A stretch of 43,524 nucleotides of DNA, taken from contig JAEOSZ010000047.1 in the NCBI GenBank assembly GCA_016840095.1, forward strand, positions 1 through 43,524. The letters run 5' to 3'. The notes under the pieces are model-generated. The model searched no databases. It had not been told where the DNA came from and worked only from the letters and a program-made list of their open reading frames with translations. A program made the position numbers and the translations under genes. Numbering within the stretch: position 1 is the first letter of the stretch; every line of letters begins with the position of its first letter. Below, piece after piece: positions 16,353 through 24,265 of this stretch. Origin of the DNA: Candidatus Heimdallarchaeota archaeon (GTDB lineage Archaea; Asgardarchaeota; Heimdallarchaeia; Heimdallarchaeales; Heimdallarchaeaceae).

Positions 16353-17169
16353 TCAGTTAAACATTGTTATAATGGTTTGTTTAAGCTGATTTATTTTTTC
16401 TGTTGAATATTGAAACCTTTTCATTTCATCTATAGCTTTGAACATATAATCCTTTGCTTTTCCTTTCTTATCTAACTCATAAAATACTCTTCCAATTAGA
16501 ATAGATAATGTTATTATCTGCTCTTTATCATTTTGCTTCTTATAATAATCAAGTGCATCCCGAAAAACTGTTAGAGACTCTTCAAATTTTGATTGTGAAA
16601 TTAAGAGATGTCCAAAATCATGTTCGACTTCAGCTTTTCTATCAAAAGCTTTGAGTTTCTTGTAAATTGCAATAGCTTTTCTATAAGCATTCAAAGCTCT
16701 TGCAGGATAGGCAGAATATTCAATTAAATCAGTTTGGTAGGTAAGAGCAAGTTCTTTCCATGTATCAGCAAGTTTTTCCAAATTATTCAGTGTAGTAAAG
16801 ATATCTATGGCTTGGGCTAAGTATTGCTTTCCTCTTTTGAAGTCTCCTTCTTCACGATAGATCTCTCCTAGAAGTAAAGCACATTCCCCTACTTTGGGTG
16901 AATGATTAAGTTCTTGGAATCTGTTAAAAGCTAATGAATAGAATTGTCTAGCTTGGGAAAACTGGTTAATTTTGTAGTAGGCTGAACCTAATAGTAATAA
17001 TGTCTCGGCGGATTGCTCTTTGTTACCAATTGAGGAAAAAATTTCTTGGGCATAGATGAGGTCCCTTATACAGTTTTGAAAATTCCCTTCTTGGAATTCC
17101 TGTCGTCCTCTCACAAAATAGTGTTTTGCGTTGTTTTCTTGTTCCTTCAACCATGGGCCCCCTAGCCAT
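16353..17169 (-). CDS. TPR-repeat protein, probable frame error at the 5' end
   Basis: A protein of about 265-271 residues made of five to six TPR units of roughly 40 residues, the longer spacing seen in LGN/Rapsyn-type TPRs (AKHYFVRGRQEFQEGNF, LLLGSAYYKINQFSQARQFY, LLLGEIYREEGDFKRGKQYL, FGHLLISQSKFEESLTVF, IGRVFYELDKKGKAKDYM). It is a binding scaffold with no enzyme motif. The repeat frame has no ATG; its only start is TTG at 17150. An ATG at 17169, correctly placed 14 bases after the start site expected from the box A at 17202-17213, is in another frame, and a run of five G lies between them. Loss of one G would join the two into one ATG-initiated gene. Confidence 0.7.
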
Positions 17170-17201
17170 TAGTAAGAAATTTCCTAAAATATTATGTGCT
17201 T

Positions 17202-17213
17202 CTTTTAATATAT
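17202..17213 (-). promoter_or_regulatory. Box A of the TPR gene
   Basis: The minus strand reads AGTATATATTAAAA here, a strong archaeal TATA element. It places transcription start near 17183 and supports ATG 17169 as the intended start codon. Confidence 0.45.
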
Positions 17214-17275
17214 ACTTTCTAATAGTTTTATCCGCAAATTGAAATATAAAGTAGTAGAAAAAAAAATGACAGAAT

Positions 17276-19066
17276 TTACCCAATAAAAAATAGGGTACTT
17301 TCTTCAAAACTAGTATTAACATTATCCCAGTCAATTTCCCTTGCTAATGTTCTTTTTCCTGAATCAATCAAGCTGTTTACTCTTCTGGCATGCAAAATTT
17401 CATTTGCTTTTCTAATCAGAGAACGTCTTTGATATTCTGGTTCTGGTCTTGCAATAGTCATCGCTGTTCTTGCTTGTTTTTCTGCTAATATGCCAATTAG
17501 AACCTTTTCCCCTCTAACAAATTCAACTAAACGATAGACATCTGGATTCAATTTACTTTCAAAGAATGCTTCTTCAGGAGTAATAGAAAGAATTTTTTCT
17601 TTGTAGCTCACAGATATGAACTTTTTAGTAACCTCTAAAATACCTATTACTGGATCTAAAAATTCGGTTGGGAATTTTATTGGTGATTCTGAATAGAATA
17701 CTGTTGGAGGTGTGGCTTCTTCAGTATAGAATGATGATGACTTATCTAGAATTTGTTGCGATTCAATCACTCCACTAATAACGAAATTATCTTCTCGATA
17801 CGAGTCATAAACCTCTTCTCCAACACCTATACCTGAGACACTTGTTAAAATTAATTCATCGAGAATCAATCTAGACCAAGCATCAATTGGAATTGTTTTC
17901 TTCACTGTTGATTTCTTAACTGTGGGTTCTTTTTTCTTCTTGAATGCTGCAAAGAGCTTTCCAAAGAATCCTTTAGGCTTTGGTGCTTCTTCAATTTCAA
18001 TCTTTTCTTCAGTAATCTCTCTTTCCTCTTTACCTCGTTTAAGAATATCCATTTGAGGTAGAATCTTACTATATTTTTCAATTGAGCCGATATCCTCCAA
18101 TTTCAGTTGTAATAAAGCTTCAACTTCTTTAAGATTAATATCATCAAGAGGACTTAACAATCCAATCCAACCTTCAGCAGTAGCTGTTTTTGCATGTACA
18201 ACAAAGAAATTGATTTCACTTGTTATTGTGTTAAGTTTGTTAGTAAATCTAATATATTTGAGCAGATGAGGATATTCTCCACTGAGAAGTTTTGTAGTGT
18301 TCTTGAACTCTTTTGAAACTTGTGAAGTCTTGAGTATTGGTATCAATGATTCAAATTTCTCACCTTTAGATTCTTCATCTTGCCATTTGAAATAATAAAA
18401 CATAGTTGATTCCTTGAAATAAGGAATAGGTACTGCTGGATTTGGTTCTCCTTCTGCAGTTTTTATGAAATGATTAGCAATAATTTGTGCAACTATACCA
18501 GATTTTTTTGACACTATGACATCATGAAGACCTTTCCAGTTTTCTTTGGATTTAGAAAAAATAGACTGACACAAAGCTGTTTCCATAAGAATTGAAATCC
18601 AACCAGTCTTAAGAGATGGCATCTTCTCTCTAACAAAACTCAATAGATGTCTGGTATAGTAATCAGCAACTAATGCAGCTGCAATATGTTTAGCTACACC
18701 TCTATCTAATAAATAATAATATCTCTTTCTTAGAATTGAGGAAACCTTGTAAGTGAAAGCTACAAGATGTGTTAACTCATACCAAGATTCCTCTCCAGGT
18801 ATCGACACTTTCTTCCAAAAGTCAATTATTTCTTGTCTTCTTACAGAATCATCTAACTCGAATTTTACTTCAGAAGACATAATAATGTAATCAGCAGTAT
18901 AGAGCGCAGAAACAACAAGATTGTTCGATATATCAAAATCAGCTTGGTATTCACCTATCAAGTCCTTACTCATAGTTTTATACCGATCAAAAAGGGTTTG
19001 AAGCTGATGAACTCTCTTAGCTTCTTGATATTCTTTCTCTAAAAATTGATAGATAATATCCTTCAT
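17276..19066 (-). CDS. Large unknown protein with basic amphipathic linker helix
   Basis: A 596-residue protein that I do not recognise. Residues 1-355 are predominantly helical and cytosolic-looking (no signal, no membrane span). Residues about 355-395 form a charged, Pro/Lys-rich linker that contains PKGFFGKLFAAFKKKK, a short helix with aromatic/hydrophobic residues on one side followed by lysines, as in peripheral membrane-binding helices. Residues 395-596 are mixed strand/helix and include ELILTSVSGIGVGEEVYD and IGILEVTKKFISVSYKEK. The two-part build with a membrane-targeting-like linker suggests a peripheral membrane scaffold, an inference. Neighbours are the TPR gene downstream and the candidate C/D sRNA upstream. 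Confidence 0.55.
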   Translation of the reverse strand: MKDIIYQFLEKEYQEAKRVHQLQTLFDRYKTMSKDLIGEYQADFDISNNLVVSALYTADYIIMSSEVKFELDDSVRRQEIIDFWKKVSIPGEESWYELTHLVAFTYKVSSILRKRYYYLLDRGVAKHIAAALVADYYTRHLLSFVREKMPSLKTGWISILMETALCQSIFSKSKENWKGLHDVIVSKKSGIVAQIIANHFIKTAEGEPNPAVPIPYFKESTMFYYFKWQDEESKGEKFESLIPILKTSQVSKEFKNTTKLLSGEYPHLLKYIRFTNKLNTITSEINFFVVHAKTATAEGWIGLLSPLDDINLKEVEALLQLKLEDIGSIEKYSKILPQMDILKRGKEEREITEEKIEIEEAPKPKGFFGKLFAAFKKKKEPTVKKSTVKKTIPIDAWSRLILDELILTSVSGIGVGEEVYDSYREDNFVISGVIESQQILDKSSSFYTEEATPPTVFYSESPIKFPTEFLDPVIGILEVTKKFISVSYKEKILSITPEEAFFESKLNPDVYRLVEFVRGEKVLIGILAEKQARTAMTIARPEPEYQRRSLIRKANEILHARRVNSLIDSGKRTLAREIDWDNVNTSFEESTLFFIG

Positions 19067-19122
19067 TACAAATAAGTTTACTATAGATAAATTAAATCTA
19101 TCGTAACTATCGTAAGAGAAAG

Positions 19123-19133
19123 TTTATTTTTAG
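19123..19133 (+). promoter_or_regulatory. Promoter (box A) for the candidate C/D sRNA
   Basis: TTTATTTTTAG preceded by purine-rich GAGAAAG (BRE-like). Its centre is about 25 bases before base 19152, the first base of the RNA's terminal stem, which is the normal archaeal box A-to-start distance. Confidence 0.45.
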
Positions 19134-19151
19134 AGACAAGAATATAGTTTT

Positions 19152-19223
19152 GCGCAGATAGTGATGTTGGTTTTACCGTTGGAGCTCGATGCAATGAAAA
19201 TAACGGCACCTCTGAATCTGCGC
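19152..19223 (+). ncRNA. Candidate box C/D guide sRNA
   Basis: This 72-base segment in a 162-base intergenic gap begins with GCGCAGAT and ends with ATCTGCGC, a perfect 8-base terminal stem. Just inside the stem are box C (GTGATGT, 19161-19167; consensus RUGAUGA) and box D (CTGA, 19212-19215). A weaker internal pair sits at D' TCGA (19186-19189) and C' CAATGA (19192-19197). The two guide intervals are of the usual 11-15 bases, and box A at 19123-19133 points at the first base. The RNA would bind L7Ae, Nop5 and fibrillarin and direct 2'-O-methylation. From the box D +5 rule, predicted targets are the G in AGGU-G-CCGUU and, less surely, a C in GCUC-C-AACGG. The tRNA alternative was tested and fails. 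Confidence 0.55.
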
Positions 19224-19228
19224 CTTAC

Positions 19229-20623
19229 TTATACATCTAGTTTAGCCTTTCTATTTTGCTTGTTCCAATAATTACGGTAAATTAATCCAGTTTTTACTTT
19301 TACAGGCATCTTCTCAATTTTCTTGATCCATTCACTGACTTTTTTTATGCTCTGATCAAAAGCCTCATTGGAGATTTGCGCCATTTTTTCAATTGTTTCT
19401 TCTGTTATCCTTTTATTTGCTGTTTTGATTATCTCTTCTGTTTTTTTCAAAAATTCTTCTTCCAGTGCATCTCGTTCTTCCTTGAAAGAAGACATTCTAT
19501 TTCTATAATCTAGATTTACTAATCTCTGGAACTTCTCATTAATCCACCAGAAACCTTCTGAGTTGTAAGTTCCATCTGATGGCTTTAGTTTAGTCTGTAA
19601 ACCAGGTTTAGGCAGATAGATTGGTTTGTATGTGCTTATACATGGAATAGAAGATCCAGTTACCCAATGAACCTGCATATCCTTCATTATATGTGATACT
19701 GAAGAACCTGCTGTTTGATCTGGAAGAGCGATATTAGTTGCATGATGACATGGACTTTTTGCTTTAGCTCTTGATGATGACCATTTCTTTTCTTCTTCAG
19801 CTGTGATGTTGTGGTTTCTGAGTACATCCATTACATCTTTTGGGGTAATTTTACCTTTTTTGCTTAGCATTAATTTAGTTGTACACTCTAGTCTTTTGCT
19901 TCCTTTGGTGAATTTATGAGATCTTGGGCTATTTTCAGATAATGCATGATATACTCTAAATTTAGGAATAAAATCTCTAGCAAAACTAAACTCCTTAGTT
20001 GACTTGCTATATCCTTTCTCAACTGCATGCTTTATCAAATCAGGGTGTATAAAATCATATTCTTTTTCAATTGTCAGAGTGTTTGAGATTGATCGGATAT
20101 CCTTTACTTTTTCAGCAATCCAATATTTGTCTGCTGTTTCAAGAACCCAAGCTTCTTCCTTATCCGCTATTATGAAGGAGTTATGGTAATTTCTTTTAGT
20201 CATGTTGTAAGAACAGGGACCTCCCTGCCCATACTTCTCTAAAAGTGTTGTAATAGTCTCTAGTGCTTTTTTTGCGGTAGATTCTCTTTCTAAAGCCAGT
20301 CTCATAAGATCCATTCCTAGTAAACCGGTATCACGAATTGGTTCCTTACTATAAACTGCTTCATTTCCAATAGTTACTCCATGCTCATTTGCTCCCATTT
20401 CACAACCAAACATCCAGAAAGGTTTCAAAAGAAGAACATCAAAAGTCTGTTCTACTTGCGGTACAGAGATGTAGGTACAATCGACTTTGGAATTAGCTTT
20501 GTGCTTCTTACCTTTAATATATTCTATATTATGAGCTTCATTTGGGAGTCTATTCGAATTCTTGCCTAGAATTACACTTCCATCTTTAGTTGCTTTTCCA
20601 ACAGCTACAACAGTATCACACAT
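19229..20623 (-). CDS. Secernin-family C69 peptidase-like Ntn hydrolase
   Basis: A 464-residue protein starting Met-Cys-Asp-Thr, so Cys2 becomes the N-terminal nucleophile after Met removal, as in the peptidase C69/secernin group. The following VVAVGKATKDGSVILGKNSNR matches the secernin N-terminus; other family segments are MGANEHGVTIGNEAV, LGMDLMRLALER, SFIIADKEEAWVLET and a late CHHATNIALPDQTAGSS. Family members are dipeptidases or regulators of exocytosis in animals; a cytosolic peptidase is the likely role here. The C-terminal 80 residues are a helical, charged extension. Located directly upstream (in transcription terms) of the sRNA locus but on the opposite strand. Length is slightly above the usual 410-450 residues. 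Confidence 0.85.
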   Translation of the reverse strand: MCDTVVAVGKATKDGSVILGKNSNRLPNEAHNIEYIKGKKHKANSKVDCTYISVPQVEQTFDVLLLKPFWMFGCEMGANEHGVTIGNEAVYSKEPIRDTGLLGMDLMRLALERESTAKKALETITTLLEKYGQGGPCSYNMTKRNYHNSFIIADKEEAWVLETADKYWIAEKVKDIRSISNTLTIEKEYDFIHPDLIKHAVEKGYSKSTKEFSFARDFIPKFRVYHALSENSPRSHKFTKGSKRLECTTKLMLSKKGKITPKDVMDVLRNHNITAEEEKKWSSSRAKAKSPCHHATNIALPDQTAGSSVSHIMKDMQVHWVTGSSIPCISTYKPIYLPKPGLQTKLKPSDGTYNSEGFWWINEKFQRLVNLDYRNRMSSFKEERDALEEEFLKKTEEIIKTANKRITEETIEKMAQISNEAFDQSIKKVSEWIKKIEKMPVKVKTGLIYRNYWNKQNRKAKLDV

Positions 20624-20672
20624 GGTAATGGGTGATGAAACTAGTAATAAAAAAAAGTTTGCACCGATTCTG

Positions 20673-22019
20673 TTAGAAACGGTGAATTAGATTAGCAATG
20701 ATCTTCATGCCAATTACAAAATCATCAATAAAGATATTCTCATTTGGGGCATGAGTATTTGAGTTTGAATGACCACAACCTATTGACACACAAGGAACTC
20801 CCTCAAATAGGTACATGGGACCTGATCCTCCCACTAAAGGCCATATATCTGGTTCTTTGTTTTCTACATCTTTTATAGATTCAATAACTTTCTGAGCAAA
20901 TGTATTATTAATAGAAGTTTTAGCTGCTGGGTAACCATCCCATTCTGTTATTTCAATATGCTCAAAGTTATTCTCATCCCAAAATTTCCTAATTTTCTGA
21001 AGTAAATCTACAGGTTCTTGACCAGGTACTAATCTAAAATCAATTTTTGCAAAAGCTTCCTTTGGAGTTACTGTTTTGCTACCTGGACCTTGATATCCAC
21101 TCCATAAACCACAAATATTACAAGTTGGTTCTAGAAAATATTTCGTTTTCATCTCTAGTCCTTCTAGGTTCAAACGAAACTTATCAATACCGAAGTTCTG
21201 TTTGAATAAGTCTTCCTTAAGATTAAAATTTTCAATATTCTTCATATCTTCTAGTGATGGTTCAGGGATATTATCATAGAAACCAGGAACAAGAATTTTG
21301 TCTTTTCTATTCTTCAAAGCTGATAATGCCCAACTCATCTCATAAGCTGCATTGTCAACAAATTGAGTAGAACCACTATGAGTATCTCTACCAATTGTTT
21401 CAGTCCTTAAGTGTAAGTAGAGGATACCTTTGACTCCTAAGTAAACACTTTGAATTCCTTCAACATCTCTACTACCAGATTCCCAGATACAAAGATCAGC
21501 ATCTGTTATGAACTCCTTATTCTTATCAATAAATTCCTTCAAATTTATGGAACCGATTTCTTCTTCTCCTTCAATCACAAATTTGATATTGACTGGAGGT
21601 TTTCCAAAGACCTTATTATATGCCTTTATTGCCTCAAGTCTGCATATTATATCCCCCTTGTTATCAGATACTCCTCTTGCGAATATCTTTTCATCTCTAA
21701 TTGTAGGTTTGAAAGGAGGTGAATCCCACAATTCAACAGGTTCTTCTGGTTGAACATCATAATGATCATAAAACAATAATGTTTTTTCTGCTCCAACATC
21801 CATTTCTGCACAGAAAACTGGATTACCAGCTGTTTCTCCAATAAAACAGGAAAAACCTGCTTCTTCAAAGGATTTACTTAGAAACTCTATAGCTTCTGTA
21901 CTACCCATTCCCTTGGCTGCTACACTAGGAATCTTGAGAAATTCTGAAAGAAGTTTTATTGAATAATCTTTTCTTTGTTCAATTAAATGATAAACATCGT
22001 CCAATGTCATTTGTATCAT
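20673..22019 (-). CDS. M20-family metallopeptidase (dipeptidase), copy 1
   Basis: A 448-residue di-zinc exopeptidase of the M20 CNDP/DapE group. Zinc-site motifs in order: YDHYDVQP (His and the adjacent catalytic Asp), ARGVSDNKG (bridging Asp), EGEEEIGS (Glu base and ligand), a DTHSG lid-domain histidine and the final CGHSNSNTHAPNE histidine. The lid/dimerisation domain occupies about 190-330. Expected activity is cleavage of dipeptides or N-acyl amino acids in the cytosol. It is a tandem paralogue of the next gene, alike throughout its length. A box A-like TTATTAATAAAG about 25 bases upstream of ATG 22019 suggests its own leaderless transcript; an ATG three codons later (22010) matches the start of copy 2. 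Confidence 0.88.
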   Translation of the reverse strand: MIQMTLDDVYHLIEQRKDYSIKLLSEFLKIPSVAAKGMGSTEAIEFLSKSFEEAGFSCFIGETAGNPVFCAEMDVGAEKTLLFYDHYDVQPEEPVELWDSPPFKPTIRDEKIFARGVSDNKGDIICRLEAIKAYNKVFGKPPVNIKFVIEGEEEIGSINLKEFIDKNKEFITDADLCIWESGSRDVEGIQSVYLGVKGILYLHLRTETIGRDTHSGSTQFVDNAAYEMSWALSALKNRKDKILVPGFYDNIPEPSLEDMKNIENFNLKEDLFKQNFGIDKFRLNLEGLEMKTKYFLEPTCNICGLWSGYQGPGSKTVTPKEAFAKIDFRLVPGQEPVDLLQKIRKFWDENNFEHIEITEWDGYPAAKTSINNTFAQKVIESIKDVENKEPDIWPLVGGSGPMYLFEGVPCVSIGCGHSNSNTHAPNENIFIDDFVIGMKIIANLIHRF

Positions 22020-22063
22020 CTAATAGAGGAAAGACCTTTATTAATAATTTCTTAATTATCGGT

Positions 22064-23404
22064 TTATCCAAACCGATGAATTAAATTTGCTATAGTTTTC
22101 ATTCCAATTACAAAATCATCAATGAAGATATTTTCATTTGGAGCATGAGCATTTGCATTAGCATGACCACAACCAATTGAAATACAAGGAACACCTTCAA
22201 ACAAATACATGGGACCTGATCCTCCAACCATGGGCCAAATAACAGGATCATGACCTTCAACTTCCTTTATAGTTTCTATTACTTTCAAGGCAAAAGAATC
22301 ATTGATTGATGTTTGTGCAGCTTCATACCCATCCCAACTTGAGATTTCTATGTGATTGAAACCAATGTCATCCCAATATTTTCGTATTTTTGCAGCTAAA
22401 TCCTTTGCATCTTGTCCAGGAACAAGTCGAAAGTCAACTTTGGCAAAAGCTTCATTTGGTGTAACTGTTTTTCCACCAGGTCCTTGGTATCCACTCCATA
22501 AACCACAGATGTTACAGGTAGGTTCTAAGAAATATTTCTTCTTCATATCCAAACCAGACATACCTAATCTGAAACTATCTACACCAAAATTCTCTTTGAA
22601 TAATTCCTCTTTTAGATTGAAATCCTCAAGAATTTTCATATCTTCAGGAGAAGGTTCAGGAATGTTATCATAGAATCCAGGAACAAGAATCTTGTCATTT
22701 CTATCTTTCAAGGCAGATAAAGCCCAGCTCATTTCATAGGCAGCATTGTTAACGAATTGAGTGTAACCACTATGGACATCTCTTCCTATGGTATTTGTTT
22801 TCAAATGAAGATAGAGAATACCTTTAACACCTAAATAGACTTCCTGAATACCGTCTCCATCTCTTCCTCCAAATTCCCAAATACATCCATCGGCATCTGC
22901 TATGAATTCTTTATTGTCTTTCACAAATTCATCTAGATTTGGTGAGCCAACTTCTTCTTCTCCTTCAATTACGAATTTGATGTTAACTGGAGGTTTTCCA
23001 AATATTTCATTATATGCTTTTATTGCTTGAAGTCTGCAAATTATCTCTCCTTTATTGTCAGAAACACCTCTAGCAAATATCTTTCCATCTCGAATTGTAG
23101 GTTCAAAAGGTGGAGAATCCCATAAATCTATTGGATCTTCAGGTTGAACGTCATAATGATCATAGAACAATAAAGTCTTGTCAGCTCCAACATTCATTTC
23201 AGCACAAAAAACAGGATTACCTGAAGTTTCTGCAAGAAAATATGTAAATCCTGCTTCTTCAAAATGTTTAGAAAGAAACTCTATAGCTTCTGGACCTCCT
23301 GTGTTCTTTGCAGCAATACTAGGTATCTTGAGCAACTCACAAAGTAAATCAACTGAAGCATCTTTGTTTTGTTCAATTATATTATATACATCTTCTAATG
23401 TCAT
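22064..23404 (-). CDS. M20-family metallopeptidase (dipeptidase), copy 2
   Basis: A close paralogue of the gene downstream, with the same zinc-site motifs: YDHYDVQP, ARGVSDNKG, EGEEEVGS, a DVHSG lid histidine and CGHANANAHAPNE. The frame is open up to 23431, but a box A-like TTTTTATG near 23425 would start transcription close to the ATG at 23404, and that start aligns exactly with copy 1 (MTLEDVYN against MTLDDVYH). So 446 residues is the preferred length. By eye about two thirds or more of positions are identical, so the duplication is fairly recent. The copies probably differ in dipeptide preference; nothing in the motifs says how. Confidence 0.88.
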   Translation of the reverse strand: MTLEDVYNIIEQNKDASVDLLCELLKIPSIAAKNTGGPEAIEFLSKHFEEAGFTYFLAETSGNPVFCAEMNVGADKTLLFYDHYDVQPEDPIDLWDSPPFEPTIRDGKIFARGVSDNKGEIICRLQAIKAYNEIFGKPPVNIKFVIEGEEEVGSPNLDEFVKDNKEFIADADGCIWEFGGRDGDGIQEVYLGVKGILYLHLKTNTIGRDVHSGYTQFVNNAAYEMSWALSALKDRNDKILVPGFYDNIPEPSPEDMKILEDFNLKEELFKENFGVDSFRLGMSGLDMKKKYFLEPTCNICGLWSGYQGPGGKTVTPNEAFAKVDFRLVPGQDAKDLAAKIRKYWDDIGFNHIEISSWDGYEAAQTSINDSFALKVIETIKEVEGHDPVIWPMVGGSGPMYLFEGVPCISIGCGHANANAHAPNENIFIDDFVIGMKTIANLIHRFG

Positions 23405-23468
23405 AACTCTCATTTTAGCATAAAAACTCAATCTTTAAGATTTTCTCAATAACTAGAAAAAGAAGAAG

Positions 23469-24236
23469 TTACTTAAGATTAAGTAGTTCCTCATAGAATC
23501 CTTTCACTAATTCTAAAATGATTTCTAAATCCATTGACTTAGTGAAGCTGAATTCAATACTTTTTTTCTCAATTTTCAAGTAGTTTAATGATTCGAATAT
23601 TTTTTTGAAATCATCATCTAAATCCAAAGTTTTCTTGAAATAATTCCAATCAGTAGATGCAGTATTTTCAAAATTGAAATCCTCTTCTAGATTAAGTGAT
23701 AGTAAGAAAGGTTGACTTTTCAAAAAAATACCATTGAAAATGAGATTATTTACTTCATCAATTTGTATAATACTTCCGATTACAAAATTAAGTTTAGATT
23801 TATCTGGAAAATTAAATGAAAAATTAGGTCCTGATTCATCGAAATAAAACTTTAAGTTTTCTACTTCAAGATGTAAAAGATTTTTTCTTAACTTCTCCAT
23901 GATAATTAAATCATCCTCTTCAAGAATCTCACTCATTCTAACCATCTTATCTTCAGAACCTCCAATGATTGATTCTTTCATCTCATAATTCCACATCTCT
24001 TTGTCATCTAGAATACTAAATGAAAAATCATCTCCAGTGCTAATATTACCAAAGAACACCCCCTTTTCTACACGTTTTTGATGAAGCCATTCTTGGTGTG
24101 TTACAACTCTTGGTTTTCCAGGTACTCTGTCAACTAAACCCTTTCTAGAAAGCTTAGAATCTGAAGTTTCTGGTATATCCTTTCTGAAAGAAGCTGTCTC
24201 TTCAATAACTTTTTTCTTTTTTTTCCTGTCCTTCAT
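23469..24236 (-). CDS. Unknown-domain protein, paralogue of the adjacent RING-like protein
   Basis: I do not recognise this protein, but its last 145 residues align with residues about 176-325 of the protein encoded immediately upstream: both contain an L-x-x-x-R-x-x-x-L-x-L stretch, a Y/F-D-E segment, F-x-F-x-F-P, N/K-F-x-x-x-G, then I-x-x-G-I-x-x-K/N-x-Q-P-F-x-L. The N-terminal part is very basic (RKKKKK) and probably disordered. Unlike its neighbour it has no membrane segment and no zinc finger. The frame extends to TTG 24317 and ATG 24296, overlapping the upstream gene by up to 52 bases. ATG 24236, 30 bases past that gene's stop, is a simpler start. The tandem arrangement and shared domain suggest partners in one complex. 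Confidence 0.55.
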   Translation of the reverse strand: MKDRKKKKKVIEETASFRKDIPETSDSKLSRKGLVDRVPGKPRVVTHQEWLHQKRVEKGVFFGNISTGDDFSFSILDDKEMWNYEMKESIIGGSEDKMVRMSEILEEDDLIIMEKLRKNLLHLEVENLKFYFDESGPNFSFNFPDKSKLNFVIGSIIQIDEVNNLIFNGIFLKSQPFLLSLNLEEDFNFENTASTDWNYFKKTLDLDDDFKKIFESLNYLKIEKKSIEFSFTKSMDLEIILELVKGFYEELLNLK

Positions 24237-24265
24237 TATCTTCTTAATCCCTGTTTTTTTGTGTG

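Noticed and set aside
17023..17334. 103-residue minus-strand frame between the TPR gene and the 596-residue gene
   Set aside because: Only its ATG at 17169 looks used, and its continuation is explained by a frame error in the TPR gene.
19152..19223. tRNA gene with 7-base acceptor stem
   Set aside because: The ends pair like an acceptor stem and the length is right, but neither strand has a T-psi-C arm, a GG-containing D-loop with a good stem, or a 7-base anticodon loop. The boxes C and D explain the structure better.
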